Positions 52,402 to 60,884 of a stretch of DNA of 64,000 nt are shown one piece after another (position 1 is the first letter of the stretch; every line of letters starts with the position of its first letter). The notes below the pieces were generated by a model that was not told the origin of the DNA, ran no database searches, and was given only the letters and a program-made list of their open reading frames with translations. The position numbers and the translations under genes are program-made. Source of the DNA: Pantoea sp. (GTDB lineage Bacteria > Pseudomonadota > Gammaproteobacteria > Enterobacterales > Enterobacteriaceae); contig NZ_JAPWKD010000015.1 of assembly GCF_028283705.1 (NCBI RefSeq), positions 419,479-483,478 on the forward strand. Direction: 5' to 3'.

Positions 52402-52830
52402 ATGAAAACGTCATCGTTTTTCTCCATCCCGCCCCGAATCGATCTGGGGCTGTTTTTCCTGCGTCTGACGGGCAGCCTGTTACTTTTGCATGTCCATGGC
52501 TTACCGAAAGTGTTTCATTTTCAGGAAGAACTGACGCGTATCGAAGACCCGTTCGGTATGGGGCCGTATATGAGCCTGATCCCGGCGATCGTGGCAGAAG
52601 TGATCTGCCCGATCCTGATCATCCTCGGCTGGTGGTCACGTCTGGCCTGTCTGCCGATTATCGGCGTATTACTGGTAGCCATGGTGGTGGTTCACCCGGA
52701 CTGGTCGATCGCCGACGGCCAGTTTGGCTGGTTGCTGCTGATTATCTTTACCACGCTGGCGTTGACCGGACCGGGAGCCTGGCGTATCGGCGTGAAGCCA
52801 AAGCAGGAGCTACGCCATGGCACAGGTTAA
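52402..52830 (+). CDS. DoxX-family membrane protein
   Basis: A 142-residue four-helix inner-membrane protein of the DoxX/DoxD type (LGLFFLRLTGSLLLLHVHGL, VAEVICPILIILGWWSRLAC, WLLLIIFTTLALTGPGAW). Family members accompany oxidoreductases and oxidative-stress proteins. I chose ATG 52402, 5 nt after the YtcJ stop; a TTG at 52387 would overlap that gene. Its 3' end overlaps the MFS gene by 14 nt. Confidence 0.88.
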   Translation: MKTSSFFSIPPRIDLGLFFLRLTGSLLLLHVHGLPKVFHFQEELTRIEDPFGMGPYMSLIPAIVAEVICPILIILGWWSRLACLPIIGVLLVAMVVVHPDWSIADGQFGWLLLIIFTTLALTGPGAWRIGVKPKQELRHGTG

Positions 52831-54445
52831 TGATATTCACAGCGCCGGAGCCGAACTCCCGAGCGAATTACCGGTGCAAGCCGCTTCACCGTGGCAGCCT
52901 CTCCGACAACCGGTTTTTCGTATGCTGTGGCTGGCGACGGTGGTGTCCAACATCGGTTCATGGATGAACGATGTGGGCGTCAACTGGAGCATGCTGACGC
53001 TCAGCAGCGATCCCTTAATGGTGGCGCTGGTGCAGGCGGCCAGCAGTCTGCCGATGTTTCTGTTCGCGCTGCCTTCCGGGGTGATGGCCGATATTGTCGA
53101 TCGCCGTAAATATCTGCTGTTTTCGCAGCTGTGGGTATTTATCGCCGCCAGTGGCCTGACGCTGCTTTCCTGGGCTGGTTTAGTCACACCTGCCGTGCTG
53201 CTGATTGCCGCCTTTCTGCTGAGCACCGGCGCAGCGATGAGTTCACCGCCCTTCCAGGCCATCGTGCCTGACCTGGTAAACAAAAATGAGCTGGGCCCGG
53301 CCATCGCGCTTAACTCTCTCGGTATTAACATCAGCCGTGCCATTGGTCCGGCGCTGGGTGGCCTGATCCTGTCATTTGCCGGTCCGTGGATGGTGTTTCT
53401 GCTCAATGCGTTATCAGTGCTCGGGGTCGCCTGGGTGCTGTATCGTTGGAAGGCGGCTCCCAGTATTCAGCGGCTGCCACCGGAACACTTCTTCCCTGCG
53501 GTGCGGGTGGGATTGCGTTATGTCCATGCGGCACCGGTGTTCCGCAATGTGCTGGTGCGCACCTGTGCCTTCTTCCTGTTTGGCAGCGCCGGATGGGCCT
53601 TGTTGCCCCTGGTGGCAAGACGTGAACTGGGACTTGGCCCCGGCGGCTACGGCATTATGCTGGCCTGCATCGGCCTCGGGGCCATCTGTGGCGCGGTGTT
53701 ACTGCCGGGATTGCGCAAAAAATTCAGCGCCGATCGATTGATGGTGCTGGCCAGCCTGATGTTTGGCCTGACCATGCTGGCGCTGGCGTTTATCCGTCAT
53801 TTCTGGTGGCTGAATGCCTGCGAATTCTTCACCGGATTCGCCTGGATTGCGGTGCTCTCCACCCTCAATCTTGGCGCGCAGCGTAGCGCCGCCAAATGGG
53901 TCAAGGCCCGCGCGCTGGCGGTGTACCTCACGGCATTCTTCGGCTCCATGACCGTAGGCAGCGCCGTATGGGGGCAACTGGCGACGCATTTCTCGATTCC
54001 GGTTTCACTGTCGATTGCCGCTGTAGGGATGTTTTTATCCTGCGCCACCGTTTGGCGCTGGCGGCTCGACCAGGACCCGGATTTAAATCTTGAGATTCTG
54101 AACGATAGCGACAACAGCCCGGTGCCGGACGTGCATCACAATCGTGGCCCGGTGATGGTGAGCTACGAGTATCGGATCCGCCCGGAAGATGCTCATGATT
54201 TTACCGTCTGTATGCAGGATATGCGCCGCGTACGGCGTCGTGGTGGCGCGATCAACTGGTCGATTTATGAAGACGTGCTGCAACCCGGCATTTTCGTCGA
54301 AACCTTTGTGGTGGGGTCCTGGATGGAACATCTGCGCGAAAAGGAACGCTACACCATGAATGACCGCAAGATTCAGAGCCGGGTCTACGCCTTCCATCAG
54401 GGCGAAAACATGCCCGACGTTCGCTATCTGGTGGCCCCGGCCTGA
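52817..54445 (+). CDS. MFS_3-type exporter with C-terminal cytoplasmic domain
   Basis: A 542-residue major-facilitator protein of the EntS-like MFS_3 family. Twelve hydrophobic segments lie between residues about 25 and 415; the loop-2/3 motif appears as SGVMADIVDRRKYLL. Residues about 430-542 form a soluble tail (VMVSYEYRIRPEDAHDF, RRRGGAINWSIYEDV, TFVVGSWMEHLREKERYT) that looks like a ferredoxin-like monooxygenase-fold domain and is usual for this subfamily. It probably exports a small molecule, possibly a toxic substrate or product of the flanking hydrolases. Confidence 0.9.
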   Translation: MAQVNDIHSAGAELPSELPVQAASPWQPLRQPVFRMLWLATVVSNIGSWMNDVGVNWSMLTLSSDPLMVALVQAASSLPMFLFALPSGVMADIVDRRKYLLFSQLWVFIAASGLTLLSWAGLVTPAVLLIAAFLLSTGAAMSSPPFQAIVPDLVNKNELGPAIALNSLGINISRAIGPALGGLILSFAGPWMVFLLNALSVLGVAWVLYRWKAAPSIQRLPPEHFFPAVRVGLRYVHAAPVFRNVLVRTCAFFLFGSAGWALLPLVARRELGLGPGGYGIMLACIGLGAICGAVLLPGLRKKFSADRLMVLASLMFGLTMLALAFIRHFWWLNACEFFTGFAWIAVLSTLNLGAQRSAAKWVKARALAVYLTAFFGSMTVGSAVWGQLATHFSIPVSLSIAAVGMFLSCATVWRWRLDQDPDLNLEILNDSDNSPVPDVHHNRGPVMVSYEYRIRPEDAHDFTVCMQDMRRVRRRGGAINWSIYEDVLQPGIFVETFVVGSWMEHLREKERYTMNDRKIQSRVYAFHQGENMPDVRYLVAPA

Positions 54446-54496
54446 CACAGGCCGCCCAGGCATATCAATCAACTCAATCAACAAGAGGTCCATGCA

Positions 54497-55315
54497 ATGA
54501 GCACTTTCAGAACCACAGACGGTACGCAGATTTATTTTAAAGATTGGGGTACAGGTAAGCCGGTGCTGTTCAGCCACGGCTGGCCGCTGGATGGGGATAT
54601 GTGGGATAGCCAGATGAATTTCCTGGCGGAACGTGGCTATCGCGTTATTGCGTTTGACCGTCGTGGCTTTGGCCGCTCAGAGCAGCCCTGGCAGGGATAT
54701 GATTACGATACCTTCGCTTCCGACATTAACGATCTGATCAACTGCCTCGGTCTGGAAGACGTTACGTTAGTTGGTTTCTCCATGGGCGGTGGCGATGTCA
54801 CTCGCTATATCGCCAATTATGGCACCGCTCGCGTTGCGGGACTGGTGCTGCTGGGCGCGGTGACACCGATCTTTGGTAAAGCCGAAGATTATCCGCAGGG
54901 CGTGGATTTATCGGTGTTTGCTGGTATCCGTGACGGATTGAGAAAAGATCGTGCGCAGTTTATCAGTGATTTCGCCGCGCCTTTCTATGGCACCAACGCG
55001 GGCCAGACCGTTTCTGACGGCGTGCTGACGCAGACGTTGAATATCGCCCTGCTGGCATCACTGAAAGGGACGCTGGATTGCGTCACCGCATTTTCTGAAA
55101 CGGATTTCCGTCCGGATATGCAGAAGATTGACGTGCCGACGCTGGTTATTCACGGCAGCAATGATCAGATCGTCCCCTTTGCTACCACCGGCAAAGTTGC
55201 GGCTGAGATGATTAAGGATGCAGAACTGAAGGTGTACGAGAATGGTCCGCATGGTTTCGCGGTTACCCATCAGGATCAGCTGAATGAAGATTTGTTGGCG
55301 TTTCTCCAACGCTAG
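54497..55315 (+). CDS. alpha/beta hydrolase, haloperoxidase/esterase type
   Basis: A 272-residue paralogue of the protein at 36745: oxyanion region SHGWPLDGDMWD, nucleophile elbow GFSMGGG (Ser near residue 95), acid Asp near HGSNDQIVPF and His in NGPHGFAVTHQD. No signal peptide. It is the last gene of the YtcJ-DoxX-MFS operon, 51 nt after the MFS stop with its own GAGG site. Two REP-like palindromes follow and may end the transcript. Confidence 0.92.
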   Translation: MSTFRTTDGTQIYFKDWGTGKPVLFSHGWPLDGDMWDSQMNFLAERGYRVIAFDRRGFGRSEQPWQGYDYDTFASDINDLINCLGLEDVTLVGFSMGGGDVTRYIANYGTARVAGLVLLGAVTPIFGKAEDYPQGVDLSVFAGIRDGLRKDRAQFISDFAAPFYGTNAGQTVSDGVLTQTLNIALLASLKGTLDCVTAFSETDFRPDMQKIDVPTLVIHGSNDQIVPFATTGKVAAEMIKDAELKVYENGPHGFAVTHQDQLNEDLLAFLQR

Positions 55316-55322
55316 TCACAGT

Positions 55323-55350
55323 GTAAGGGGCGAATAAATTCGCCCCTTAC
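55323..55350. repeat. REP-like palindrome, second stem type
   Basis: A perfect 13-bp inverted repeat with arm GTAAGGGGCGAAT and loop AA, 8 nt past the hydrolase stop. It shares the GTAR foot and the AT-n2-AT apex of the other REP-like elements but has a different stem. It may act as a terminator between convergent genes. Confidence 0.75.
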
Positions 55351-55352
55351 GT

Positions 55353-55378
55353 GTAGGGTCGGCATTGATGCCGACCTT
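55353..55378. repeat. REP-like palindrome, third stem type
   Basis: AGGGTCGGCAT and ATGCCGACCTT pair with one mismatch around TG, preceded by a GT foot. It stands 2 nt after the previous palindrome, in the gap between convergent hydrolase and pirin genes. Confidence 0.65.
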
Positions 55379-55386
55379 GCCAAGGG

Positions 55387-56112
55387 TTATCGGGTCGGAT
55401 GATTTACTTCAAGCGGACGCAAATCAAACACTAACACCTCGGCCTCATCGCCTTCGCTGAAGGTCAGCGTTTTTTCATTGCGCACCCGCGCACCATCTCC
55501 GGCTTTAAATTTCACGCCATTCACCGTGATGCTGCCGCGTGCCACATGGATATACGCATAACGATCATCATCCAGCGTCAGGGTTTGCTGTTCCCCTGTA
55601 CTGAAGAGTCCGGCGTAGATACGCACATCCTGACGAATGCTGAGTGAACCTTCCTGACCTTCCGGAGAAACGATCAGACGTAGATTGCCACGTTTGTCAC
55701 TCTCAGGTACCGAGATTTGCTGATAGCCCGGCGGTGAGTTCTTCTCAGATGGCACCACCCAGATTTGCAGGAAGTGAACGCCATCCTCACTGGAGTGGTT
55801 AAACTCGCTGTGCGTCACGCCGCTGCCGGCACTCATTAGCTGCACATCACCCGGGACAATCACCGAACCCGTTCCCATCGAGTCTTTATGCTCCAACGCG
55901 CCTTCCAGCACATAGGAGATAATTTCCATGTTGCTGTGCGGATGTGCACCAAAACCACGCGCTTTCGCCACCTGATCATCGTTGATGACTAACAGGTCGG
56001 AGAAACCTACCTGTTTCGGATCCCAATAGTTGGCAAACGAGAAAGTATGGTGCGAATGCAACCAGCCGTGTGCGCCGACACCACGTTGTTCTGACAGGCG
56101 TTGTTCAATCAT
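55387..56112 (-). CDS. pirin-family protein (YhhW-like)
   Basis: A 241-residue bicupin. The N-terminal cupin has the metal ligands HSHHTFSFANY and GFGAHPHSNMEIISYVLEGA, as in YhhW, for which quercetin-dioxygenase activity was reported. The C-terminal cupin (YIHVARGSITVNGVKFKAGD) lacks metal ligands. I chose ATG 56112 (GAGGAG site; MIEQRLSEQRGV is the family start); the longer frame to 56199 has no family match. A single gene, probably cytoplasmic, separated from gapC by a REP-like element. Confidence 0.92.
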   Translation of the reverse strand: MIEQRLSEQRGVGAHGWLHSHHTFSFANYWDPKQVGFSDLLVINDDQVAKARGFGAHPHSNMEIISYVLEGALEHKDSMGTGSVIVPGDVQLMSAGSGVTHSEFNHSSEDGVHFLQIWVVPSEKNSPPGYQQISVPESDKRGNLRLIVSPEGQEGSLSIRQDVRIYAGLFSTGEQQTLTLDDDRYAYIHVARGSITVNGVKFKAGDGARVRNEKTLTFSEGDEAEVLVFDLRPLEVNHPTR

Positions 56113-56258
56113 GATCTGCTCCTCAATTCTCTGTGTTAACCGGGTAAAGGAGTGATGTCCCCTTCGTTGAACACAGATTAGGGTAAACAGATTTGCCAAA
56201 CAACAACGTGAATTTGCAATCAGTGTAACGAATTAGTGGACAATAAGATCAATAAAAA

Positions 56259-56280
56259 GCGCGATAAATCGCGCCGCTAC
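56259..56280. repeat. REP-like element between pirin and gapC genes
   Basis: GCGCGATAAATCGCGCCGCT then AC: the complement-strand orientation of the main family (GTAG foot on the minus strand, at 56280). The left outer arm has decayed (AAAAA). Confidence 0.75.
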
Positions 56281-56315
56281 AGATCGACGGCGCAACGTAT
56301 CACGCTATAAGTGAC

Positions 56316-57317
56316 TTAAAGGCTGGAAAACTTATGCAGCACGCGAACCAGCTGAGTGACAAAGCCGTATTCGTTGTCATACCAGGAGACGGTTTTCACC
56401 AGCTGGATATCACCGGCTTCGCTGATTTCAGTCTGGGTTGCATCGAAAATCGAACCAAAGGGCACGCCAATCACGTCGGAGGAAACAATCGGATCGTCGG
56501 TATATTTAAACGACTCATTGTTTTCACAGGCTTTTTGCAGCGCGGCGTTAATCTCATCCACCGTGACTTTTTTATCCAGCATCGATACCAGTTCGGTGAC
56601 AGAACCGGTTTTCACCGGCACGCGCTGCGCATGCCCTTTCAGCTTGCCAGACAGCGCCGGAATCACCAGCCCGATGGCTTTCGCTGCGCCAGTGGTATGC
56701 GGAATGACGTTTTCTGCTGCCGCACGTGAGGCGCGGAAATCTTTACCACGCGGCCCATCAACCAGCGCCTGGGTGCCGGTGTAGGCATGGACGGTGGTCA
56801 TGGTGCCGACTTTAATGCCAAAGCTGTCGTTCAGCGCTTTCGCCATCGGTGCCAGGCAGTTAGTAGTGCAGGAAGCCACCGAAATGATGGTATCAGCCGC
56901 ATCGAGCGTGTCATCGTTGACGTTAAACACGATGGTTTTCATGTCACCGGCCGGGGCAGAAATCAGCACTTTTTTCGCGCCAGCATCAATATGCGCCTGG
57001 GCTTTGTCCGCGGAGGTATAGAAGCCGGTGCATTCAATCACCACATCCACACCGAGCTGACCCCACGGGATGTTCTTCGCGTCTTTCTCAGCAAAAACCT
57101 GGATACTTTTGCCATCAACCACCAGGTTGTTGCCTTCAGCACTGACCGATACCGGGAAAGCACCGTAGTTGGAATCGTACTTCAGCAGATAAGCCAGCAT
57201 TTCTGGCGAAGTGAGATCGTTGATAGCAACAATTTCAACCGCTTCTTTTTGCTCAAGAATACGACGCAGAACCAGGCGACCAATGCGACCAAAGCCGTTA
57301 ATACCGATTTTTTTCAT
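56316..57317 (-). CDS. gapC: glyceraldehyde-3-phosphate dehydrogenase, GapC type
   Basis: A 333-residue type I GAPDH. NAD-binding [16 protein letters not shown] at residues 4-19, catalytic Cys150 in [10 protein letters not shown], His in [10 protein letters not shown] and [17 protein letters not shown] at the C-terminus. Wording throughout ([57 protein letters not shown]) follows E. coli GapC and Gram-positive-like GAPDHs instead of enterobacterial GapA, so it is an additional isoenzyme. Start 57317 (MKKIGINGF) is preferred over the frame to 57359. All catalytic residues are intact, unlike the broken gapC of E. coli K-12. Cytoplasmic glycolysis/gluconeogenesis; its specific role is unknown. 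Confidence 0.9.
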   Translation of the reverse strand: MKKIGINGFGRIGRLVLRRILEQKEAVEIVAINDLTSPEMLAYLLKYDSNYGAFPVSVSAEGNNLVVDGKSIQVFAEKDAKNIPWGQLGVDVVIECTGFYTSADKAQAHIDAGAKKVLISAPAGDMKTIVFNVNDDTLDAADTIISVASCTTNCLAPMAKALNDSFGIKVGTMTTVHAYTGTQALVDGPRGKDFRASRAAAENVIPHTTGAAKAIGLVIPALSGKLKGHAQRVPVKTGSVTELVSMLDKKVTVDEINAALQKACENNESFKYTDDPIVSSDVIGVPFGSIFDATQTEISEAGDIQLVKTVSWYDNEYGFVTQLVRVLHKFSSL

Positions 57318-57436
57318 GATAGAAGTCCTTGCCATGGGTGAAGAGGAATTCAATAACAACCGGGAAAGATGACAATTAAATTAACTCAACTGCCGCCATC
57401 TCCCCCACGCATTCTGTGCGCAAAATTTCCGCAATG

Positions 57437-57462
57437 AAAAACGCCAGCGTGGATGCTGGCGT
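57437..57462 (-). terminator. Rho-independent terminator of the esterase gene
   Basis: On the minus strand, ACGCCAGC and GCTGGCGT make an 8-bp stem with a 6-nt loop, followed by TTTT. It starts 7 nt past the esterase stop. Confidence 0.88.
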
Positions 57463-57469
57463 CGGCGGA

Positions 57470-58489
57470 TTAGTTGAGGTGCAGTTTTATTTCTGCGCCT
57501 GCCTGTTGCAGCGCGGTGCGTACTGTTGGCTCCTGGCTCAGGGCATTCAGTAAGCCATAGTCATGGATCATGCCGTTGTAACGGGTGACAGTGACGGGCA
57601 CGCCTGCTGCGTCCAGTTTGCGTCCAAACGCTTCACCTTCATCACGCAACACATCCAGTTCGGCGGTTTGAATCAGTGTTGGCGGTAAGCCGCGTAACTG
57701 TTCAGTGGTGGCGCGTAACGGGGATGCCAGAATATTGTTGCGATCTTTTTCACTCGGGGCATAGCTATCCCAGAACCACTTCATCATGTTTTTGGTCAGG
57801 AAGTGGCCATCCGCGAACTGCTGGTAAGAAGCATCATCAAAGCTGGCGTTGGTGACCGGCCACAGCATGACGTCATAACGAATCGCCGGGGTGTGAAATT
57901 GTTTGGCCTGTAACGCCACTGCCGCCACCATGTTGCCCCCGACGCTGTTGCCGACCAGTGCCAGGCGGCTGCCATCGACGCCAATCTCTGCGCCATGCTG
58001 CGCGACCCATTTGGTGGCTTCATAAGCCTGAGTAATGGCGACCGGGAAATGTGCTTCCGGCGATGGGGTGTAATTGACAAACACCGCTGCCGCGCCCGAT
58101 GCATTCACCAGATCGCGTACCAGGCGCTCATGCGTCTGATAATCGCCTAACACCCAGCCACCACCGTGGAAAAACATAAACACCGGCAATACGCCCTGCG
58201 CATGTTCTGGCTTCACGATGGTCAGCGTCAGCGGCTGACCCAGTACCTGAATGACTTTTTCACTCACCTGGGCAGCGGGCAGTTTGACGCCCTTCTGCGC
58301 GCCAATCAGTACCTGACGTGCCGCTGCGGGTGAAAGTTGCTCAATCGGTTTGCCGTTACCGCTGTTCAGCACTTTAAGAAAGGCCGCGACACCCGCTGTC
58401 GGTGCGGGAAGGTTTTCTTCGCTCGCGGCAAACGCTGCACTTACCTGACTCACCAGTAATAAAGCACCCATCACCATCTTCAATTTCAT
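57470..58489 (-). CDS. exported alpha/beta-hydrolase esterase (HSL type)
   Basis: A 339-residue esterase/lipase of the hormone-sensitive-lipase group. The signal peptide (VMGALLLVSQVSAAFA) is cleaved near residue 21. Motifs: oxyanion HGGGW near residue 117, nucleophile GNSVGG (Ser near residue 188), acid Asp in TAELDVLRDEGE and His in MIHDYGLL. Acts on short-chain esters, probably in the periplasm. Start 58489 follows AAAAGGAAAA; the frame to 58522 would put a charged stretch before the signal. It lies 49 nt downstream of the AraC-like gene and is probably cotranscribed with it. Confidence 0.92.
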   Translation of the reverse strand: MKLKMVMGALLLVSQVSAAFAASEENLPAPTAGVAAFLKVLNSGNGKPIEQLSPAAARQVLIGAQKGVKLPAAQVSEKVIQVLGQPLTLTIVKPEHAQGVLPVFMFFHGGGWVLGDYQTHERLVRDLVNASGAAAVFVNYTPSPEAHFPVAITQAYEATKWVAQHGAEIGVDGSRLALVGNSVGGNMVAAVALQAKQFHTPAIRYDVMLWPVTNASFDDASYQQFADGHFLTKNMMKWFWDSYAPSEKDRNNILASPLRATTEQLRGLPPTLIQTAELDVLRDEGEAFGRKLDAAGVPVTVTRYNGMIHDYGLLNALSQEPTVRTALQQAGAEIKLHLN

Positions 58490-58538
58490 TGTCTTTTCCT
58501 TTTCAAATATTACGTTAAACAACGCAATGGTTTTTCGC

Positions 58539-58976
58539 TTATTTGTTTTTTAACAGTTCTGCCGTCAGGTGGAAAAATGCGACTTTGTCATTAGCATATT
58601 GCCCCCTGATTTCACCCGGGGTGGCATGAATATATTTTTTAAAAATACGGGTGAAGGTTTGCTGGCTGGTAAAACCATTTTCTATCGCAATTTCCAGCAG
58701 AGTTTTCTGGCTATGAATAATGGAAAACGTCGATCTGATGACCCGTCTCAGACGTATATATTCGCCGAGGTTATACCCGGTTACGTCGCGGAAGATCCGC
58801 TGGAAATGCCAGTGCCCATAACCACTTTTCCCGGTTACGGTGCTGACACGAATATTTTCGTCATACAGGTGGTCTTCAATCCAGTGGATAATGTCATCCA
58901 CCACCGAATAAATAATCTTTTCATGCACCGGATAAGAGGTGGGCAGAAATGTCTTCTCAGCCGTCATCGCGTTCAT
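58539..58976 (-). CDS. AraC/MarA-type HTH regulator
   Basis: About 145 residues, essentially just the two-HTH AraC DNA-binding domain (IIHWIEDHLYDENIRVSTVT, GYGHWHFQRIF, then LLEIAIENGFTSQQTFTRIF) plus short extensions, as in MarA/SoxS/Rob. No ligand domain, so its level, not a bound effector, probably sets activity. ATG 58976 is used; 58967 is a second in-frame ATG. The conserved 24-bp box lies 59 nt upstream of its own start and also upstream of two other loci, which makes this protein the prime candidate for binding it. Confidence 0.9.
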   Translation of the reverse strand: MNAMTAEKTFLPTSYPVHEKIIYSVVDDIIHWIEDHLYDENIRVSTVTGKSGYGHWHFQRIFRDVTGYNLGEYIRLRRVIRSTFSIIHSQKTLLEIAIENGFTSQQTFTRIFKKYIHATPGEIRGQYANDKVAFFHLTAELLKNK

Positions 58977-59035
58977 ATAACACCCTGCCTTGCAGATATT
59001 GAATAACAATATCAATCAGCTGTGGTGTAAAAGAA

Positions 59036-59059
59036 AGTTATACAAACGGATAGGTATAC
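59036..59059 (-). promoter_or_regulatory. conserved 24-bp box, copy 3 (upstream of the AraC/MarA-type gene)
   Basis: Read toward the gene: GTATA-CC-TATCC-GTT-TGTATAACT. On the plus strand the element also appears as a near-direct repeat, TATACAAACGGATA then TATACGAATGGATA, 16 nt apart. Suggests autoregulation of the AraC/MarA-type gene. Confidence 0.75.
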
Positions 59060-59111
59060 GAATGGATAATTGATTTTTATTTTTGGCCGCCCTTGAGGGC
59101 GACCGTGCGCA

Positions 59112-60440
59112 TTACATCATCTGTGGCTCGCGAATCGCATTACCACGGGCAAAACGGCTCAGGCTATAGGGAGACAAATCGGTATAGGGCTGATCGTTCA
59201 TCACCAGCTGTGAACACAACTTCCCGGCCCCCGGGCCGATGCCAAAACCATGACCACTAAAGCCAGAGGCGACGATCAGACCCGGAATCTGCGGAATTTC
59301 GTCAATCACCGGCACCAGGTCCGGGGTAGTATCAATCCAGCCACCCCAGGCATGATCGACGGCAATACCCTGTAATACCGGGAATTCATGCACCATTTTG
59401 GCAATCGCTTCGCGCAGAATTTGCTTGTCCGCCGCCGGATCCAGCACGCGGATTTTTTCAAACGGCGAGACCGCGTCCATCGACCAGGATCCTGCCGCTT
59501 CCGGACCGGAAAAGAACGAGCTGTTGATGCGGATTTTCAGCTTTTTGGCGATTTTGCTGCGGTACATGGGATAAAAGCGTGTGGCATAACGCAGGTTCTG
59601 GGGTGCCAGGTCCAGTTGCCCGCGCCCGGATATCGCCACGGTATAAGATCCATCCAGACGCCGACGCATCGCCAGTCCAGGCACACTCAGACAGCCCGGG
59701 GTCACTTCTGCCGCCACTGTAGTCTTAAATGCCGTACCCAGAATGTTGGCGCTCGGCAGTTCAATGCTGTAACGCGTGCAGAAGCGTGAACTCCAGGCTC
59801 CGCCACAGCAGATGACCCGGCTGGTTTTGACCAGGCCGCGCTCGGTCCACACACCGGTTACACGGCCGCCACTGATGTCCAGCCCGCGCACGGCACAGCG
59901 CTGCTGAATGTTGGCTCCCCGCTGCTGCGCCCCCATCGCCAGCGCAGGCACCGCCTGTGAAGGTTCAGCACGACCATCACTGGGCGACCACACACCACCC
60001 AGCCAGGTTGTTTTGCCACCAATACGTTCCTGAGCTTCTTTTGCCGACAGCAGCTGGCTGTGAAAACCGATATTTTTCGCCTGTTGACCCCAGCTTTCCC
60101 ACTTTGCCAGGTCTGCCGTTTCGGTGGTACCGTACAGGATACCGGTACGGCGGAAACCCAGGTCCCTGCCGATTTCATCCCCCAACTCAGACCAGCGTTG
60201 CAGGCTGTACATCGCCATCGGCAGCTCGTAAAGATCGCGGTTTTGTTGTCGTACCCAGCCCCAGTTGCGGCTGGATTGTTCGCAGGCCATCACCCCTTTT
60301 TCAAACAGCGCCACCGACACGCCGCGCTTCGTCAGTTCATAGGCGACCGAGGTACCGATGATTCCACCACCAATCACCACCACATCAGCCTGTGCAGGAA
60401 AGACTGGGCTGTCAGGCACTGCATCAATCTTTACGCGCAT
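59112..60440 (-). CDS. FAD-dependent amino-acid oxidase/dehydrogenase (DAO family)
   Basis: A 442-residue flavoenzyme. FAD motif VVIGGGIIGTSVAYELTKRG near residues 20-39, EQSSRNWGWVRQQNRD typical of the DadA-like branch, ADLAKWESW in the substrate region and SGFSGHGFGIGPGAG near the C-terminus. It oxidises an amine or amino acid to the imine/keto product; the substrate is unknown. It is the last gene of a minus-strand trio with VOC and GNAT genes (45 nt and 3 nt gaps). A paralogue is encoded at 11169. Confidence 0.9.
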   Translation of the reverse strand: MRVKIDAVPDSPVFPAQADVVVIGGGIIGTSVAYELTKRGVSVALFEKGVMACEQSSRNWGWVRQQNRDLYELPMAMYSLQRWSELGDEIGRDLGFRRTGILYGTTETADLAKWESWGQQAKNIGFHSQLLSAKEAQERIGGKTTWLGGVWSPSDGRAEPSQAVPALAMGAQQRGANIQQRCAVRGLDISGGRVTGVWTERGLVKTSRVICCGGAWSSRFCTRYSIELPSANILGTAFKTTVAAEVTPGCLSVPGLAMRRRLDGSYTVAISGRGQLDLAPQNLRYATRFYPMYRSKIAKKLKIRINSSFFSGPEAAGSWSMDAVSPFEKIRVLDPAADKQILREAIAKMVHEFPVLQGIAVDHAWGGWIDTTPDLVPVIDEIPQIPGLIVASGFSGHGFGIGPGAGKLCSQLVMNDQPYTDLSPYSLSRFARGNAIREPQMM

Positions 60441-60485
60441 AGATCGTCCTCAACGTCTCAGGAACTGCATAAATCCGGGATACCT

Positions 60486-60881
60486 TTACCGATTCTGATA
60501 GAGGTCCCAGCGGTTGCCGTAAATATCCTCAAACACCACTACCGTGCCGTACTCCTCTTCACGAGGTTCTTCGCAGAAGGTCACACCCTTTGCTTTCATT
60601 TGCTGATAATCGCGCCAGAAATCATCGGTTTGCAGGAACAGAAACACGCGTCCCCCGCATTGATTCCCGATAAAACCTTCCTGACGCGGATTCGAGGCTT
60701 TCGCCAGTAACAGGTTGCAGTCACTCTCCGGGTTGGGGTTCACCACCACCCAGCGCTTACCGGGTTGCGGCGTATCTTCGATTAAATGGAATCCCAGTTT
60801 CTGCGTGTAATATTCAATGGCCCGATCATAATCATCCACCACGATAGCCACATATCCCATACAACGTTTTTGTGTACGCAT
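60486..60881 (-). CDS. VOC-superfamily (glyoxalase/dioxygenase fold) protein
   Basis: A 131-residue protein of the vicinal-oxygen-chelate fold: MGYVAIVVDDYDRAIEYYTQ (first beta-alpha-beta), FHLIEDTPQPGKRWVVV, and the C-terminal VVFEDIYGNRWDLYQ with the metal-ligand-position Glu/Asp. Members include glyoxalases, dioxygenases and antibiotic-binding proteins. It lies between a GNAT acetyltransferase and the amino-acid oxidase, so detoxification or modification of an amino compound is plausible. Confidence 0.9.
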   Translation of the reverse strand: MRTQKRCMGYVAIVVDDYDRAIEYYTQKLGFHLIEDTPQPGKRWVVVNPNPESDCNLLLAKASNPRQEGFIGNQCGGRVFLFLQTDDFWRDYQQMKAKGVTFCEEPREEEYGTVVVFEDIYGNRWDLYQNR

Positions 60882-60884
60882 TGT

